Below are positions 38,389 to 51,680 of a stretch of 64,000 nt of DNA, piece by piece. Source of the DNA: Cichorium intybus. Taxonomy: Eukaryota; Streptophyta; Magnoliopsida; Asterales; Asteraceae. The stretch's first letter is position 1, and the number at the start of each line of letters is the position of its first letter. The translations under genes and the position numbers were made by a program. Where the stretch lies: NCBI GenBank assembly GCA_023525715.1, contig CM042014.1, positions 21,492,063 through 21,556,062 of the forward strand. Reading direction: 5' to 3'. The notes below the pieces were generated by a model, which was not told the origin of the DNA, ran no database searches, and worked only from the letters and a program-made list of their open reading frames with translations.

Positions 38389-38390
<2 letters not shown>
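35401..38390. mobile_element. element related to 12819-15358, no gene recognised
   Basis: Its right end repeats that of the element ending at 15358. Exon-like borders occur on the - strand (for example near 36075-36125), but no product can be named. A GA run (36738-36753) and several leader-like stretches near 37600-38200 are present. Confidence 0.4.

Positions 38391-38487
<97 letters not shown>
38391..38487. repeat. compound (TA)n(GT)n microsatellite
   Basis: About 66 bp of TA followed by about 31 bp of GT. Confidence 0.97.
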
Positions 38488-40113
38488 CATCTTTGAAAAA
38501 TTCATTATGTTTTAATACGTGACTTTGATGAACAAACTCAAGTCATCACCATCCTCATGCTATCTAGCCTTGGTGGGCGAGTGAGTCATTTTCGAAAAAG
38601 ATAATGGGTCCTCAACAACGATATGTAAAAGGCGTTCGATGTAAACCTTCTGTAGCGTCAATTTCTAGTAGTATCTTTAAGTGGATGTATTGGGCACCAC
38701 AACATACACATGTAAATTACACAATGTACTTATTTATCGAAATTGGCCTATTTAATTTCAAAGCCTCATCCAAGGATAAATGAATGCATGTTAATTTGGT
38801 GCTTTTGGTTTATGTTGCTTATTTGTTATAATTTAGTTTGGTACTTTGGTAATTGGTAGTTTGGTTTATGTTGAAATTTTGGTAGTTTGTTACTTTGGTT
38901 ATGTTGAAACTTTGGTAGTTTGGTACTTTGCTAATTCAAAGTTTGGTTTTTGTTGATACTTTGGTAATTTGGTATTTTGATTTATCTTTATACTTCTATA
39001 GTTTGGTACTTTGTTAATTAACAATCTGGCTTATGTATGTTGATACATTGGTAATTTGTAAGTTTGGTGGTTTGACACCTTAGTTTATGTTGATATGTGG
39101 TAATTGTTACTTTAGTTGATGTTGATAGTTTCGTAATTCCTTTTATTTTAGTTTGTGGTAACACTTATAGGTTTATTCAGGTTTCCATTATGATGAATGT
39201 TTGTGCAAATTTTTTTTGTAGTCGAGTCCTCTTGATGTTATCCTTAATGACTCGACGTCTAGAGCGAGACATGAAGACATAATTTGATCATTGTCGACCC
39301 AAAATAATGACGGGGGCAATAACAAGGCCGGCAATGAGGGGCAACTATAATGACACATCCAAGTAGTTTTTTGTTTTATTTATGTTTTTCATGTAACACA
39401 TAACTTTACTATTGTACTTTTTGTACTAGTTTATGCGTTTCTATAACGGTGTTGTTTTTTATTTTAGTGGTGATTCTACATTTAAATCATTTATTGAGTG
39501 CTTGAAATTTAATATTTAAAAAACTAGATATTTGGGCGATGTCAAGAGGGACAATAATTTGCAATAGAGGTGACATTGATATAAGCGATTCATTAGCAGC
39601 GACAATGGACCATTGATGACAACGTAACGAACGGGTGTTTGGGCAAAAACAGGCGTCCTCACAAGGTGTTGTTGATCTTATAAAAGTACGGTGTTCTCGT
39701 GGATTAAGTACAGGGAAACAAAAGAGATCTTGATTGGGTTCGGTGGAATCTAACACCTCTCACTGTTTGATGTAACTAAGACTTTCATGTTTGTTTTTTC
39801 TTTCTTTTTTTCCTTGCTTGATCCGGCATCTCGCTGATCTACCCTCTTGTACTCGTTTTTTTTCGTTGCATTTTATATTAATCGATTGCCGGTTCCAAAA
39901 AAAAAAAAAAATCAACCACCCCAATTGCCATAAAATCTTGTAGTGTCCATATATTTCGGCTGCTGCAAAATCTGAATCTTGGGCCACCTTATTCAAAAAT
40001 TCAATGCAATATTCGACTATACCTCCATTATGTTATTTACCATTTACATATTTTACCCATTCAGTTTTTTATTAATTATAGATGTACAAAAAAATGTTTA
40101 TTATATTTTTACT

Positions 40114-40886
<773 letters not shown>

Positions 40887-40922
40887 ACGTTGACACTAAA
40901 AAAGAATACTCACCCGATCATG

Positions 40923-40924
<2 letters not shown>

Positions 40925-41008
<84 letters not shown>
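40925..41008. repeat. (TA)n microsatellite
   Basis: About 84 bp. Its right edge abuts the same terminus as the left edge of the array at 3936, in opposite orientation. Confidence 0.97.
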
Positions 41009-41009
<1 letters not shown>

Positions 41010-42824
41010 TACATTAAAAAGGAAAAATGGTTTCCTTATTTGGAAACTCTTAAAATTAAGAGGTCCAGTTGCTTATGCATAATGTACAATCATCTTATCC
41101 ATATACCGATTAAGGGTGATCTAGAAAACGAAACAATACATGCACAAATTAAGGAAGTGATAGGGTTTGCAGAATTTTTGAAATCCAAATTCCTCAATTC
41201 TTGCTCCTTCCATCCCTAAAATATTCCTGTATAGCACCGGGTTGTCTTCTATCTCCCTCTCCCCTGTACTCTAAACAGACGCTGTCCATTACCCACACAC
41301 CACATTGTTGCATTTCTGCCGCCTCCAACTACCACTGCTGCACCACTGTCTTCACTAGGGATGAGCTTTTGACCCGGAGAATCGGACCGGACCGGGAACC
41401 GAACCGGAACCGGAACCGACTAGGAACCGGAACCGTGTATTCGGTTCGGTTCTCGGTTCTCCATTTCCCACAAAATCGGTTCTCGGTTCTTCGGTTCTCG
41501 GTCCGGTTCGGGCTGGGTCCGGAACCGAACACATTTCTTAATAGCACATTATATTATACCCGAACCGGAACCGAAACCGGACCGGAACCGGAACCGGGGT
41601 ATTCGGTTCGGTTCCCGGTTCTTCGTTTCCTATAAAATCGGTTATCGGTTCCTCGGTTCTCGGTCCGGGTCCGGACCGATTCTCATCCCTAGTCTTCACT
41701 ATCAACCACAACCATTGAGAAAGATGAAACCCTAGCTATTAAAGGCCAGCTGCTTCCAAGACCTTGAAACTGATGAACCCACACACACGCATCGAAAGGT
41801 TTTTTTATTTCTATTTCTTAATACAAAGAGCCACTGTCTCCACCACCATTAACTTCTTTGGTAATCCTGCTCCTCTTCCTCTCTCTTTCTGGTTTTAGTT
41901 CACATATCCATGTTAGGGGTTTAAAGGTATTTTATATGCTTTATTGATCGGTTACCTAATTTCTATTTGTCCAACTTTTGGATCTTTCTTTTGATAAGGA
42001 TTGTCAATTACAACAGTGGTTTCTTGTGATTTTGCTTAAAAATATTAGAAACCAATACCGATCGTTGTATTTTTTTCACAAATGGGGAATATGCAAGAAC
42101 CAGTGGTATAACAAGCACTCGAAGGTACTAATCGATAGCCCTTAGTTTATTTCTAATTTCATAAAATATCATATGTATACGACAAGTTATAACAAAAGTG
42201 ATAAGTTAACATTTTTTTCTTTGTCTTTGTGTTTTTCTCTTACCGCCGCCTTGCTTCCAGTCACTGCCTTCTACCACACATGCATGGTCTCTCTATCTCT
42301 CTCTCTCTCTCACTCAATCTCTCTCACACTCTCTCTCCCCTCTACATGGTCTGGTTGTAGTTGAAAACTAGGACTCAAACATACTCAAGTGAGCTTGAAA
42401 ATTTGTGGCCTAAACGCCCTAAAAATTTAGGGCTGAAACGTCATGCCGAACACACAAACACATCGTCACCAAATATGGAATCCCAGACACACAAACACTG
42501 TCTGTTCTTGATTTGGTTTACAATTTTTTTTTTATTAAATTTGTGGTTCGAATAGAATAGAGAGAAAAGAAAAGTTAAGCTGGTTTGGTATTACTTTGGT
42601 TGCAGGTTAGATGAAGATCAAGAACAAGTTCAGTACACATAAAGATCATAAGATAGGACTTGCGAAAGATGGCCTTAAACAGAGTTTTTTGGGGTTGTAT
42701 TTGTACATGAATAGATCTTATTGGGGCTGATTTGGAATGTAAATTCCTGTAATCCTGTTGGGGCTATATTTGTAAATGTTTTTTGAAATTGTGCTAAAGT
42801 ACTTTGTTCTTACATGCAGTAGAT
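41009..42824. mobile_element. element sharing its terminus with 1-3935
   Basis: The first 60 bp (CTACATTAAAAAGG onward, through CTCTTAAAATTAAGAG) are the reverse complement of 3873-3935. Beyond that the two elements differ. The hAT-like MITE at 41356 is inserted in it. Leader-like and CT-rich stretches (42290-42340) are present, but no coding region is supported. Confidence 0.45.
41356..41691. mobile_element. hAT-like MITE of the GAACCGG family (336 bp)
   Basis: Termini TAGGGATGAG in perfect inverted copies, with a perfect 8-bp target duplication GTCTTCAC at 41348-41355 and 41692-41699. The interior is built of ACCGGAACCGG and CGGTTCTCGG words in opposite arms. Confidence 0.92.
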
Positions 42825-42828
42825 CCCT

Positions 42829-43915
42829 GAATATAGTGATGGTGGTGGTTCCGATTTCAACAAACCATGTGGTACTGGTACAGCCGTTCTTGAGATCTAT
42901 AACCTTTGTCTGTTAATTACTATCAATACTTCGTCAGTTCGTCCTCACTGATTGGTGCATGTCCAAATAGTACTCTGATTGGTGTATATGTATGGACTTT
43001 CATATTAGATAAGAAGAAATGGTTCAGAAAATACATGGACCTGCATTTTCCTATTAAAGTTCCTAGATTTTGAACATTCATATTAACCAGACCTGGATTT
43101 GGACTTTCAGATTAGATTAGAAGAAATGGTTGAGGCTATCATCAGAGCTGACCGTGTAGCTGGCTGAGCTGATGGTATACGTGAAATCATCCAGAAAGGT
43201 CTGTTTGGAAAAATCGGGTACCTTTACACTATTGGAGATCTGGACGACTGCTTAAGCAACCCAAGGTTACATTCTTCATTAATAGTCGTTTTTATTTCTT
43301 TTTTGATGATAAACTATATTATATTAAAACCCATATTAGTTGTTTTAAAAAACTAAAATTATGTTGTTGGAACTCTTTTCATATAATCATAACATTTTAG
43401 ATTTGGTAATTGGTGGTATGTAGATCTGTTACTGTCATAGAGGACATGGTGAAGCAAAGGGTGACTGTAATTAATATGGTATGCATTCATTAGATATTAT
43501 TATACTATACTTCTTCAAGATCACATTTTTTATTGTTATCATGTTACTTTGCTATTTACAAGTTGTTGAAAATGATTATTTTGCTCTAAACGTAATAACA
43601 GAATGTGATGTGGAAATTAATACAAAACCATCTTACTATGTGGCTCTTGGTTCAGATAACACGTGGTATCTTTTAACTGATAGGTGTATCAAGATAGTGT
43701 ATAGAACAGGATTTCCCAATTTACCCTTGGCTAATGGTGATGCTTTACCTTGAGAGATAATGACTACCCTTCTTGAAAATGGAGAGATGTTGTGGTAAAA
43801 GCTTAGTCAATCTGAACTTGGTGGTATTTGGTGCATGGAAGGGTGGGTCACTTGATACATGGTCATGGAGCTTAGATATGGCTGTTTTAAGTAGTCTTTC
43901 AGAGGACAATGAGGT
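42829..43915 (+). pseudogene. decayed multi-exon gene of unknown function
   Basis: Four exon-like pieces with AG/GT borders, at about 42829-42888, 43113-43266, 43424-43478 and 43562-43915. They read IPEYSDGGGSDFNK; EMVEAIIRADRVAG with a stop, then GLFGKIGYLYTIGDLDDCL; RSVTVIEDMVKQRVTVI; and VVENDYFALNVITECDVEI ... DNTWYLLTDRCIKIVYRTG ... SLDTWSWSLDMAVLSSLSE. In-frame stops occur after RVAG, after GDALP and after GEMLW, and a frameshift follows IWCMEGW. The pieces look like a conserved plant protein, but I cannot name it. A related exon piece may lie at 13985-14150 on the - strand. Confidence 0.6.
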
Positions 43916-45148
43916 AATTCGTAATAGTAATTACCATTCTTTTTTTGTTTGTAAAATTTATGTTACTTACAAAACTAATCGTGGGTTGTGTGTATCTTAA
44001 TATGATAAACAATCTTGATTAAGGTGTTGTTTCTTTTTAACCTAATGGCATGGGGATATAATTCTTTTAAATATATTTTTATCATGGTCTTTTACAATTT
44101 TGATTTATAAAGATTCTCAAGTAAACAGCCAATTATTATTTAGCATCACTTTTAGAAAAAGGGTAAAGAATATCCTTCAATTTTAATCTACTAAACCGAC
44201 CTATAGTTGTTTTTTTATCATTTCATTATGGATTTACTTTACAGACTCAAATTTTCATTTTTGCTACAACCTTTGTGAACTTTGATGAATGCATCTCATT
44301 AGGTAGTACCCTTTTTATCTTTTCAGTTTTATCATCAATTTCGTACTAAAAGTTACTTAGCAACTCTGGTTTTCATTTTGTGTTTTCCATGTCAGGTTTT
44401 GGGAATAAAATGGTATGTTGTCCCTAAACACCCCTGCTTGAACATTTAACCTGCTTGGATATTACTTAGGCAAAAACTGTTGACAAATAGCAGATACTAA
44501 GCGAGTGACCGAGTGTTCTCAGGAGTTTTTTGATGATATTATTTATAAGGAAATAAATTTCTAATTTGAAGGTTGGTCACTTTGTCTCTTGATTTTTATG
44601 TAGTTTACTTGGAAATAAGATTTTAAGTGAGCTAACAGGAGTTTGTTAAGGAAATAAATTTCTAATTTGAAGGTTGGTCGCTTTGTTATCCGGTTATTAA
44701 GCACAAGTTCTTTAAAGTTATATAAACAAATTGAGTGTGTTGTTGACGACATGGCTATATAGTGGCCTCCCAAAAGTTATTATCTAATTTTGGTTATACT
44801 AGAAGAAGAATGCAAGAATAAATGGCCAAATACTAACGATTTTCTGGTTTTCAATTATTATAAGGGTTTGATAATTATTTATTTTTATGGAAACATACTT
44901 ACATTTAGAAATCAATATCAGCAAAACATCTTTTTTTTCCAAAACGTCTTCGAACGGGTAGACGTTTATCAAAAAGACTGTTTTTTTTAAGACAAAATAC
45001 ATGAAAAAGTCTTTTTCAGATCTTTTTCCAAAAGACATAATTTTTGTCTTTTTCCTCTTTTAAGAACTTTAGTTCGTGACTTTCTTCTGGCTCTTCTGTC
45101 TCTCCCTTTCTCTCTCAACACCCGACTACCAGGAAGAAAACACAAGCC
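43916..45148. other. gene-free sequence
   Basis: AT-rich. A 35-bp segment with AAATAAATTTCTAATTTGAAG is repeated at about 44549 and 44652. 44930-45065 is rich in AAAGACTTTTT/GTCTTTTT words. No coding region is supported. Confidence 0.5.
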
Positions 45149-45284
45149 TCCGTCTTTATTATTTCACAAACATTTTTTATGAAGAACGAACACATGAAAA
45201 AAGACTTTTTCGTCCACATATTCTTTCGCAGACATGGAAAAAACAAAATATATTTTACATCTTCTAAAACAAACACAACCTTAG
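45149..45284. repeat. left copy of a 136-bp repeat that brackets the gag-only element
   Basis: Begins TCCGTCTTTATT and ends ACCTTAG. The same sequence lies at 48116-48252 in direct orientation. A normal copia target duplication is 5 bp, so this is far too long to be one. Confidence 0.9.
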
Positions 45285-45636
45285 TGTTAGCAATCGGACA
45301 GGGTACACGCAGCGGAAACACTATCACACACACACAAACTCACGAAAATAAAGCAAGAAGAACACAAGGATTTTTACGTGGTTCGGATTCGGTGCAAAAC
45401 CTACGTCCACGGGCTACAACTAGATTTTATTTGAATGAGGAGATTACAAGAGATACACTCAATTCTTATAGGTATTGAGTTGTGGTGCAATTTTTCCTTG
45501 AACATATGAAGGCTATTTATACATATGAGAAGGTAATGTGAATGTAGAGTTGTGTTTCAACACATTCACCAACCTTTGAAAATTGTTTCACCAAACTTTG
45601 AAAAAACAACTTCAAAATGTTCACATTCACCTAACA
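45285..45636 (-). repeat. 3' LTR of the TR-GAG-like copia element
   Basis: 352 bp, TG...CA ends (TGTTAG / CTAACA). On the - strand it follows the purine tract AAGTGGGAGAT (45637-45647), the usual copia polypurine tract. The matching 5' LTR lies at 47515-47862. Confidence 0.92.
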
Positions 45637-45761
45637 ATCTCCCACTTGAAGATTTTGAACATCTCTCATTAATCTCCTAACATAACAAGTCTTCCAAGCT
45701 TCCAGTTCCAAAGAACAAGCTAAGACTCAGCCAATTTCCTAGTTGCAGCCGCCCCTCATCA

Positions 45762-47330
45762 TCAAGTACTAGAAGGGCCAGTTGAAGCTCCTACAAGCTC
45801 CAACTCAGTCGTGGTCAATACCGCCACCGACTCATCCCCTGTCTCAACCGGCTTGGACACTCCACCGGATCCAGAGATACACCGAGGACCACTAACACTC
45901 TCCAAACTTTGCAAACTTCCAACAGGAGAGAATTTTTCAGTCTTAGTCTTCAAAACCCAATGGCTCTTTGTAACTGTACCCGGAACACACCCGGTGCTCC
46001 CACTGTCACAAAATCCCCTGAATGGTTTAGACTTTCCGACTCGTTCAGCTAACATCTCTTTGGCTCCAGACTTCATGTTTGCAAAATGAACTCTCTTAGC
46101 ACTAGATTTAGCGAACCGGATTTTGTTATGCTTAACAGGGACGGTCATACTTCCCTCAGCAGGTACCTCAACCATATATAATGACCCACGCTTCATACCT
46201 TGAGCAATCACCGAATTTCCATTGACCACCCTCCATTTACCACCACCAAACCTTACTTCCAGTCCTTGTTTATCCAGCTGACCAACAGAAATCAATTTCT
46301 TCTTCAGCTCCAGAATCACCCTGACATTCTTCAGGTTCCATGTAGTTCCCAATGAAGTAACCAGATCAATATCTTCTATGCCCGTTACTTCAAGCATCTC
46401 GTCATTTGCTAACCGTACCTTCGCAAAATCTCCTTCTTTTAGATTCACCATCGTTTCTCCGTTGTCCATGGCGTGAAACGAAGCCCCTGAATCCATGACC
46501 CAAGAGTCTACAGAACTTTCCATACTTAGTATCAGTGCATCATCCTCAGACACACTCTCGACACCAGCAATGTTCAATTCTTTCTTTGGACATTGACTCT
46601 TAACATGTCCCACCTCCTGGCAGTTCCAGCACTTCACATTCTTCCAAGTTCTAGATGAACTTCTTCCCCGACTCCCACTACTCCCACTATTCCTACTATT
46701 CCCTCTACCTCTTCCGATATTTAATAACTCAGAAGAAGAAGATCCACCTTGATTCTTGCGTCTGATATCCTCGCCAAGAACCAAATCTCTAACCCCTTCA
46801 AAAGTCATACCACTGGTCCCCACTGAACTTGTAACAGCGGTTACTGTTCCAGACCAGCTATCAGGTAGTGAAGCTAGTAGCAGTGAAGCTTGAGTCTCGT
46901 TATCAAATTTAATTCCCACAGATGACAATCTGGACAGAATTGAATTTAGATTGTTAATGTGAACAGTAACTGAGCCTTCCTCATTCATCATTGTAGTGAA
47001 CAGCTCCCTCATTAAGAACACCTTGTTAGCCGCCGACGGTTTCTCATACATGTTCGTCAGAGCATCCATCATACCACGCGCCGTGGTTTCCTTCATGATG
47101 TTGAAAGCGACGCTCCTTTCCAACGACAATGTAATAACCGCCTTAGCTTTCTTGTCTTTTGAGTTCCACGCATCTTCAGCAGCTTTTTCCATTTTCTCTG
47201 GTTTGTCTCCAAGTACCACGTCCAAATCTTTCTGACATAGCAATGCTTCTATTTGCATTTTCCACCAGCTAAAGTCAGAACCGTTGAACTTCTCGATTAC
47301 AACCTTGTCTTCAGCCATTACGACAAACAA
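45762..47330 (-). CDS. copia Gag-protease polyprotein, no pol (522 aa)
   Basis: Product: the capsid protein that packages retrotransposon RNA, plus a partial protease. Residues 1-200 are a UBN2/copia gag domain (FNGSDFSWWKMQIEALL near the start; SLLLASLPDSW). About 205-240 is an RG/SS-rich linker. About 235-250 is a CCHC zinc knuckle, CWNCQEVGHVKSQC. The aspartic-protease motif WVMDSGASFHA follows at about residue 280. Past about residue 400 the sequence becomes unlike copia polyproteins and then stops, with no integrase or RT. An upstream Met sits four residues before MAEDKVVIEKF; the latter may be the true start. The frame is intact, so it could supply Gag in trans or be recently active. 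Confidence 0.88.
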   Translation of the reverse strand: MFVVMAEDKVVIEKFNGSDFSWWKMQIEALLCQKDLDVVLGDKPEKMEKAAEDAWNSKDKKAKAVITLSLERSVAFNIMKETTARGMMDALTNMYEKPSAANKVFLMRELFTTMMNEEGSVTVHINNLNSILSRLSSVGIKFDNETQASLLLASLPDSWSGTVTAVTSSVGTSGMTFEGVRDLVLGEDIRRKNQGGSSSSELLNIGRGRGNSRNSGSSGSRGRSSSRTWKNVKCWNCQEVGHVKSQCPKKELNIAGVESVSEDDALILSMESSVDSWVMDSGASFHAMDNGETMVNLKEGDFAKVRLANDEMLEVTGIEDIDLVTSLGTTWNLKNVRVILELKKKLISVGQLDKQGLEVRFGGGKWRVVNGNSVIAQGMKRGSLYMVEVPAEGSMTVPVKHNKIRFAKSSAKRVHFANMKSGAKEMLAERVGKSKPFRGFCDSGSTGCVPGTVTKSHWVLKTKTEKFSPVGSLQSLESVSGPRCISGSGGVSKPVETGDESVAVLTTTELELVGASTGPSST

Positions 47331-47500
47331 GAGACAAATATTTTATAGTACTTTTGTGTGACAGAACAGTACCCTTCAAAGTACCAAGATACCTTTTAAT
47401 ACGATTAATAGAAATTAGTTTCTGATGTGGAAGATCAGACAAAACTGCAACCACAGAGCATACTCTAATTTCTAAACCGAGACCTCCTCCAAAACCCGAA

Positions 47501-47512
47501 GCTCTGATACCA
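47501..47512 (-). other. primer-binding site of the copia element
   Basis: TGGTATCAGAGC on the - strand, two bases inside the 5' LTR. Complementary to the 3' end of initiator tRNA-Met, the standard copia primer. Confidence 0.92.
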
Positions 47513-47514
47513 GT

Positions 47515-47862
47515 TGTTAGCAATCGGACAGGGTACACGCAGCGGAAACACTATCACACACACACAAACTCACGAAAATAAAGCAAGAAGAACACAAGGA
47601 TTTTTACGTGGTTCGGATTCGGTGCAAATCCTACGTCCACGGGCTACAACTAGATTTTATTTGAATGAGGAGATTACAAGAGATACACTCAATTCTTATA
47701 GGTATTGAGTTGTGGTGCAATTTTTCCTTGAACATATGAAGGCTATTTATACATATGAGAAGGTAATGTGAATGTAGAGTTGTGTTTCAACACATTCACC
47801 AACCTTTGAAAATTGTTTCACCAAACTTTGAAAAAACAACTTCAAAATGTTCACATTCACCT
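47515..47862 (-). repeat. 5' LTR of the TR-GAG-like element
   Basis: Nearly identical to 45285-45636 but lacks the last few bases at its outer end (CACCTA, then GT, then the next LTR copy). Confidence 0.9.
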
Positions 47863-47865
47863 AGT

Positions 47866-48115
47866 TGTTAGCAATCGGACAGGGTACACGCAGCGGAAAC
47901 ACTATCACACACACACAAACTCACGAAAATAAAGCAAGAAGAACACAAGGATTTTTACGTGGTTCGGATTCGGTGCAAATCCTACGTCCACGGGCTACAA
48001 CTAGATTTTATTTGAATGAGGAGATTACAAGAGATACACTCAATTCTTATAGGTATTGAGTTGTGGTGCAATTTTTCCTTGAACATATGAAGGCTATTTA
48101 TACATATGAGAAGGT
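47866..48115 (-). repeat. truncated third LTR copy in tandem
   Basis: About 250 bp identical or nearly so to the first 250 bp of the other LTRs, cut at GAGAAGG and fused to the right 136-bp repeat. Confidence 0.9.
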
Positions 48116-48252
48116 TCCGTCTTTATTATTTCACAAACATTTTTTTATGAAGAACGAACACATGAAAAAAGACTTTTTGGTCCACATATTTTTTCGCAGA
48201 CATGGAAAAAACAAAATATATTTTACATCTTCTAAAACAAACACAACCTTAG
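48116..48252. repeat. right copy of the 136-bp repeat
   Basis: Direct copy of 45149-45284 with a few substitutions. It is followed by TTAATTCC, which is presumably the original right flank. Confidence 0.9.
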
Positions 48253-48589
48253 TTAATTCCTAAATTAGCCTTTTATATGTGTTCTTTTAAAAGTGGCCAT
48301 AATTACTTCCAATGTTAATGTTAGCATGGGCCTATTATGAAATGTTTTATCTTAGGTGCGTGTGAAATAGGACTTTACTCCATGAGAAGTAAAGTCATGA
48401 CTCATGAGAAAGTAAACTGTTGGGAATATTATTGAGAAACAAATAAAGTGTTCTTTTGGTTATTCCATGTGTATGAAAATAAACTAACTGCTGAAATGAA
48501 GCTATTGTCCAAAATGAAACACTTACCCCACCATCTGAGGCACTAAATAAAAGTAACTGCCGCTATGAAATTATTCATCAAAACGAAGT
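48253..48589. other. body of a Helitron-like element, no gene
   Basis: Non-coding. It is assigned to the Helitron only by position before the terminus at 48590-48625; its 5' end is not identified. Confidence 0.35.
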
Positions 48590-48895
<306 letters not shown>

Positions 48896-48950
48896 TTACG
48901 TCAAACACGGCTCAACAACATGTATAATTTAATTATCAGGTGCTCATCAC

Positions 48951-49223
48951 TAGTGTAAATAAGGCGAGGTAATTAATTGGGATCAACACGTTAAAACCTC
49001 GTTCGAGCTCGAGCTCGAGCCTTATTTTTAGGCTAGTTTATTAAACGAGCATGTATATTTTTGTATAATAAATATTTTTTTATTTTATATATTAAATTTA
49101 TAATAAATAATAATTTATTTATTAATAAATATTAACGAGTCGAACTCAGTACTCATAAATTTTAAACGAGCCGAGCCCGAGTTTAACCGAGTTTGACCTC
49201 GGTTCGACTCGTTTACACCCCTA
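48951..49223. mobile_element. hAT-like MITE of the GAGCTCGA family (273 bp)
   Basis: Left end TAGTGTAAA, right end (inverted) TAGGGGTGTAAACGAG. Flanks CTCATCAC and GCCATCAC match at 6 of 8 positions. The interior has GAGCTCGAGC and CGAGCC/GACTCG words. Confidence 0.6.
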
Positions 49224-49243
49224 GCCATCACCATACTCCACTC

Positions 49244-50704
<1,461 letters not shown>

Positions 50705-50899
50705 TTTATGATCATGCATGTTCTATTATTTTCGTAAAGTTTGTATTGGCTCCTAGCAATAGTGTTACTAGAGATAGAGACTCCGTAGAGTTGGTTTGTT
50801 TATTCTTTTTGATCATCCTACTGTAATTCAATATCATCTTCTTCCCTCAATTTCACTACTACATTACTCAAGTACAATTTACAATCTCATCAGCTTTTT
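50705..50899. other. short gene-free spacer
   Basis: Nothing recognised. Confidence 0.5.
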
Positions 50900-51470
50900 G
50901 GCTTAGCTTATTAAGTCGTTCTATCCAGATTAAATCAAAAGAAAATAACAAATAACAATGAATTGTTGTCCAAATTAAGTGCTTCACTCGTTAAATCCAT
51001 TATAATATGTTATCACAATGTCGGTACTCGTTTCACAAATAAATACCGATTTGAGATACTTTTGTATGTAAACCCCGGCCCACCATGTGTCACCAACATG
51101 GTTCCATTTGTATACACTTGAACAAGTGCACCCGCCTACACCCAATAAGCACAAATACATATGTTTAAATTTTAAGCTAAAACTAACCACAAAAATCAAG
51201 ATTAAAACAATAATTAATCAATTCAAACACAAAATCACCTGGTTCATAAACTTTGTAGTGAATGAAATCCCAAATTTAGTTGGAACCATAGCAATTCTGC
51301 GTTTCTTCCACCGATTAAGAAGATTAAACTCATCAACTTCACTTCGAATTTTCACAACCGTTGCAAAGTACAATCTTGAATTTGTTGACCATACTGTAAT
51401 ATCGACCCGTCACCCATAAAATTCATTTCCTAAAAGGAATATTAATCATACTATTATTATTAATATACAA
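50900..51470 (-). pseudogene. XDH relic 2a (two exons and introns)
   Basis: Collinear with XDH 61105-61830. It includes relics of exon 61188-61349 (encoding VQVYTDGTVLVTHGG) and exon 61573-61794 (encoding MVPTKFGISFTTKFMNQ). Internal deletions remove about 30 bp of the first exon (the VAQIAASAFEIP codons) and about 30 bp of the second (the KKSCNFLK codons), and substitutions break the frame. Same orientation as the intact gene. Confidence 0.85.
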
Positions 51471-51510
51471 AATACTAAACACTAAATCTCAAAAAAATTG
51501 TTGGACACAA

Positions 51511-51680
51511 AAGAATATGAGGTCCAAAATGACATCAGAAACGCTCGTGTGGAAATCTCTAGTCGTTGGGTCAATTTTGATCTTTGTAATGCAGCTCCAT
51601 ATGTGAGATACCTAAACGGTGGTCTCGTATGTAAATATGACCATCAATCCTTTTGGAACAACAAACTAACTGAAAAAATG
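51511..51680 (-). pseudogene. XDH relic 2b (exon encoding the DTLTGDFHTR region)
   Basis: Matches XDH 60580-60700 and is closest to relic 1b at 27965-28105. It lies to the right of relic 2a although its source lies to the left of 2a's source, so the order is swapped. Confidence 0.75.

Larger units (their letters stand above)
45285..48115 (-). mobile_element. non-autonomous copia element with gag-protease only (TR-GAG type)
   Basis: LTRs of about 350 bp, a primer-binding site complementary to initiator tRNA-Met (TGGTATCAGAGC, 47501-47512 on the - strand), a gag-protease ORF and a polypurine tract. Integrase, reverse transcriptase and RNase H are absent, so it must use enzymes of a partner element. 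A third, truncated LTR copy (47866-48115) follows the 5' LTR head to tail. Confidence 0.88.

Noticed and set aside
39487..39756. - strand frame of 89 codons
   Set aside because: Lies in GGCGACA-type repeat-rich DNA with no domain; treated as a chance frame.
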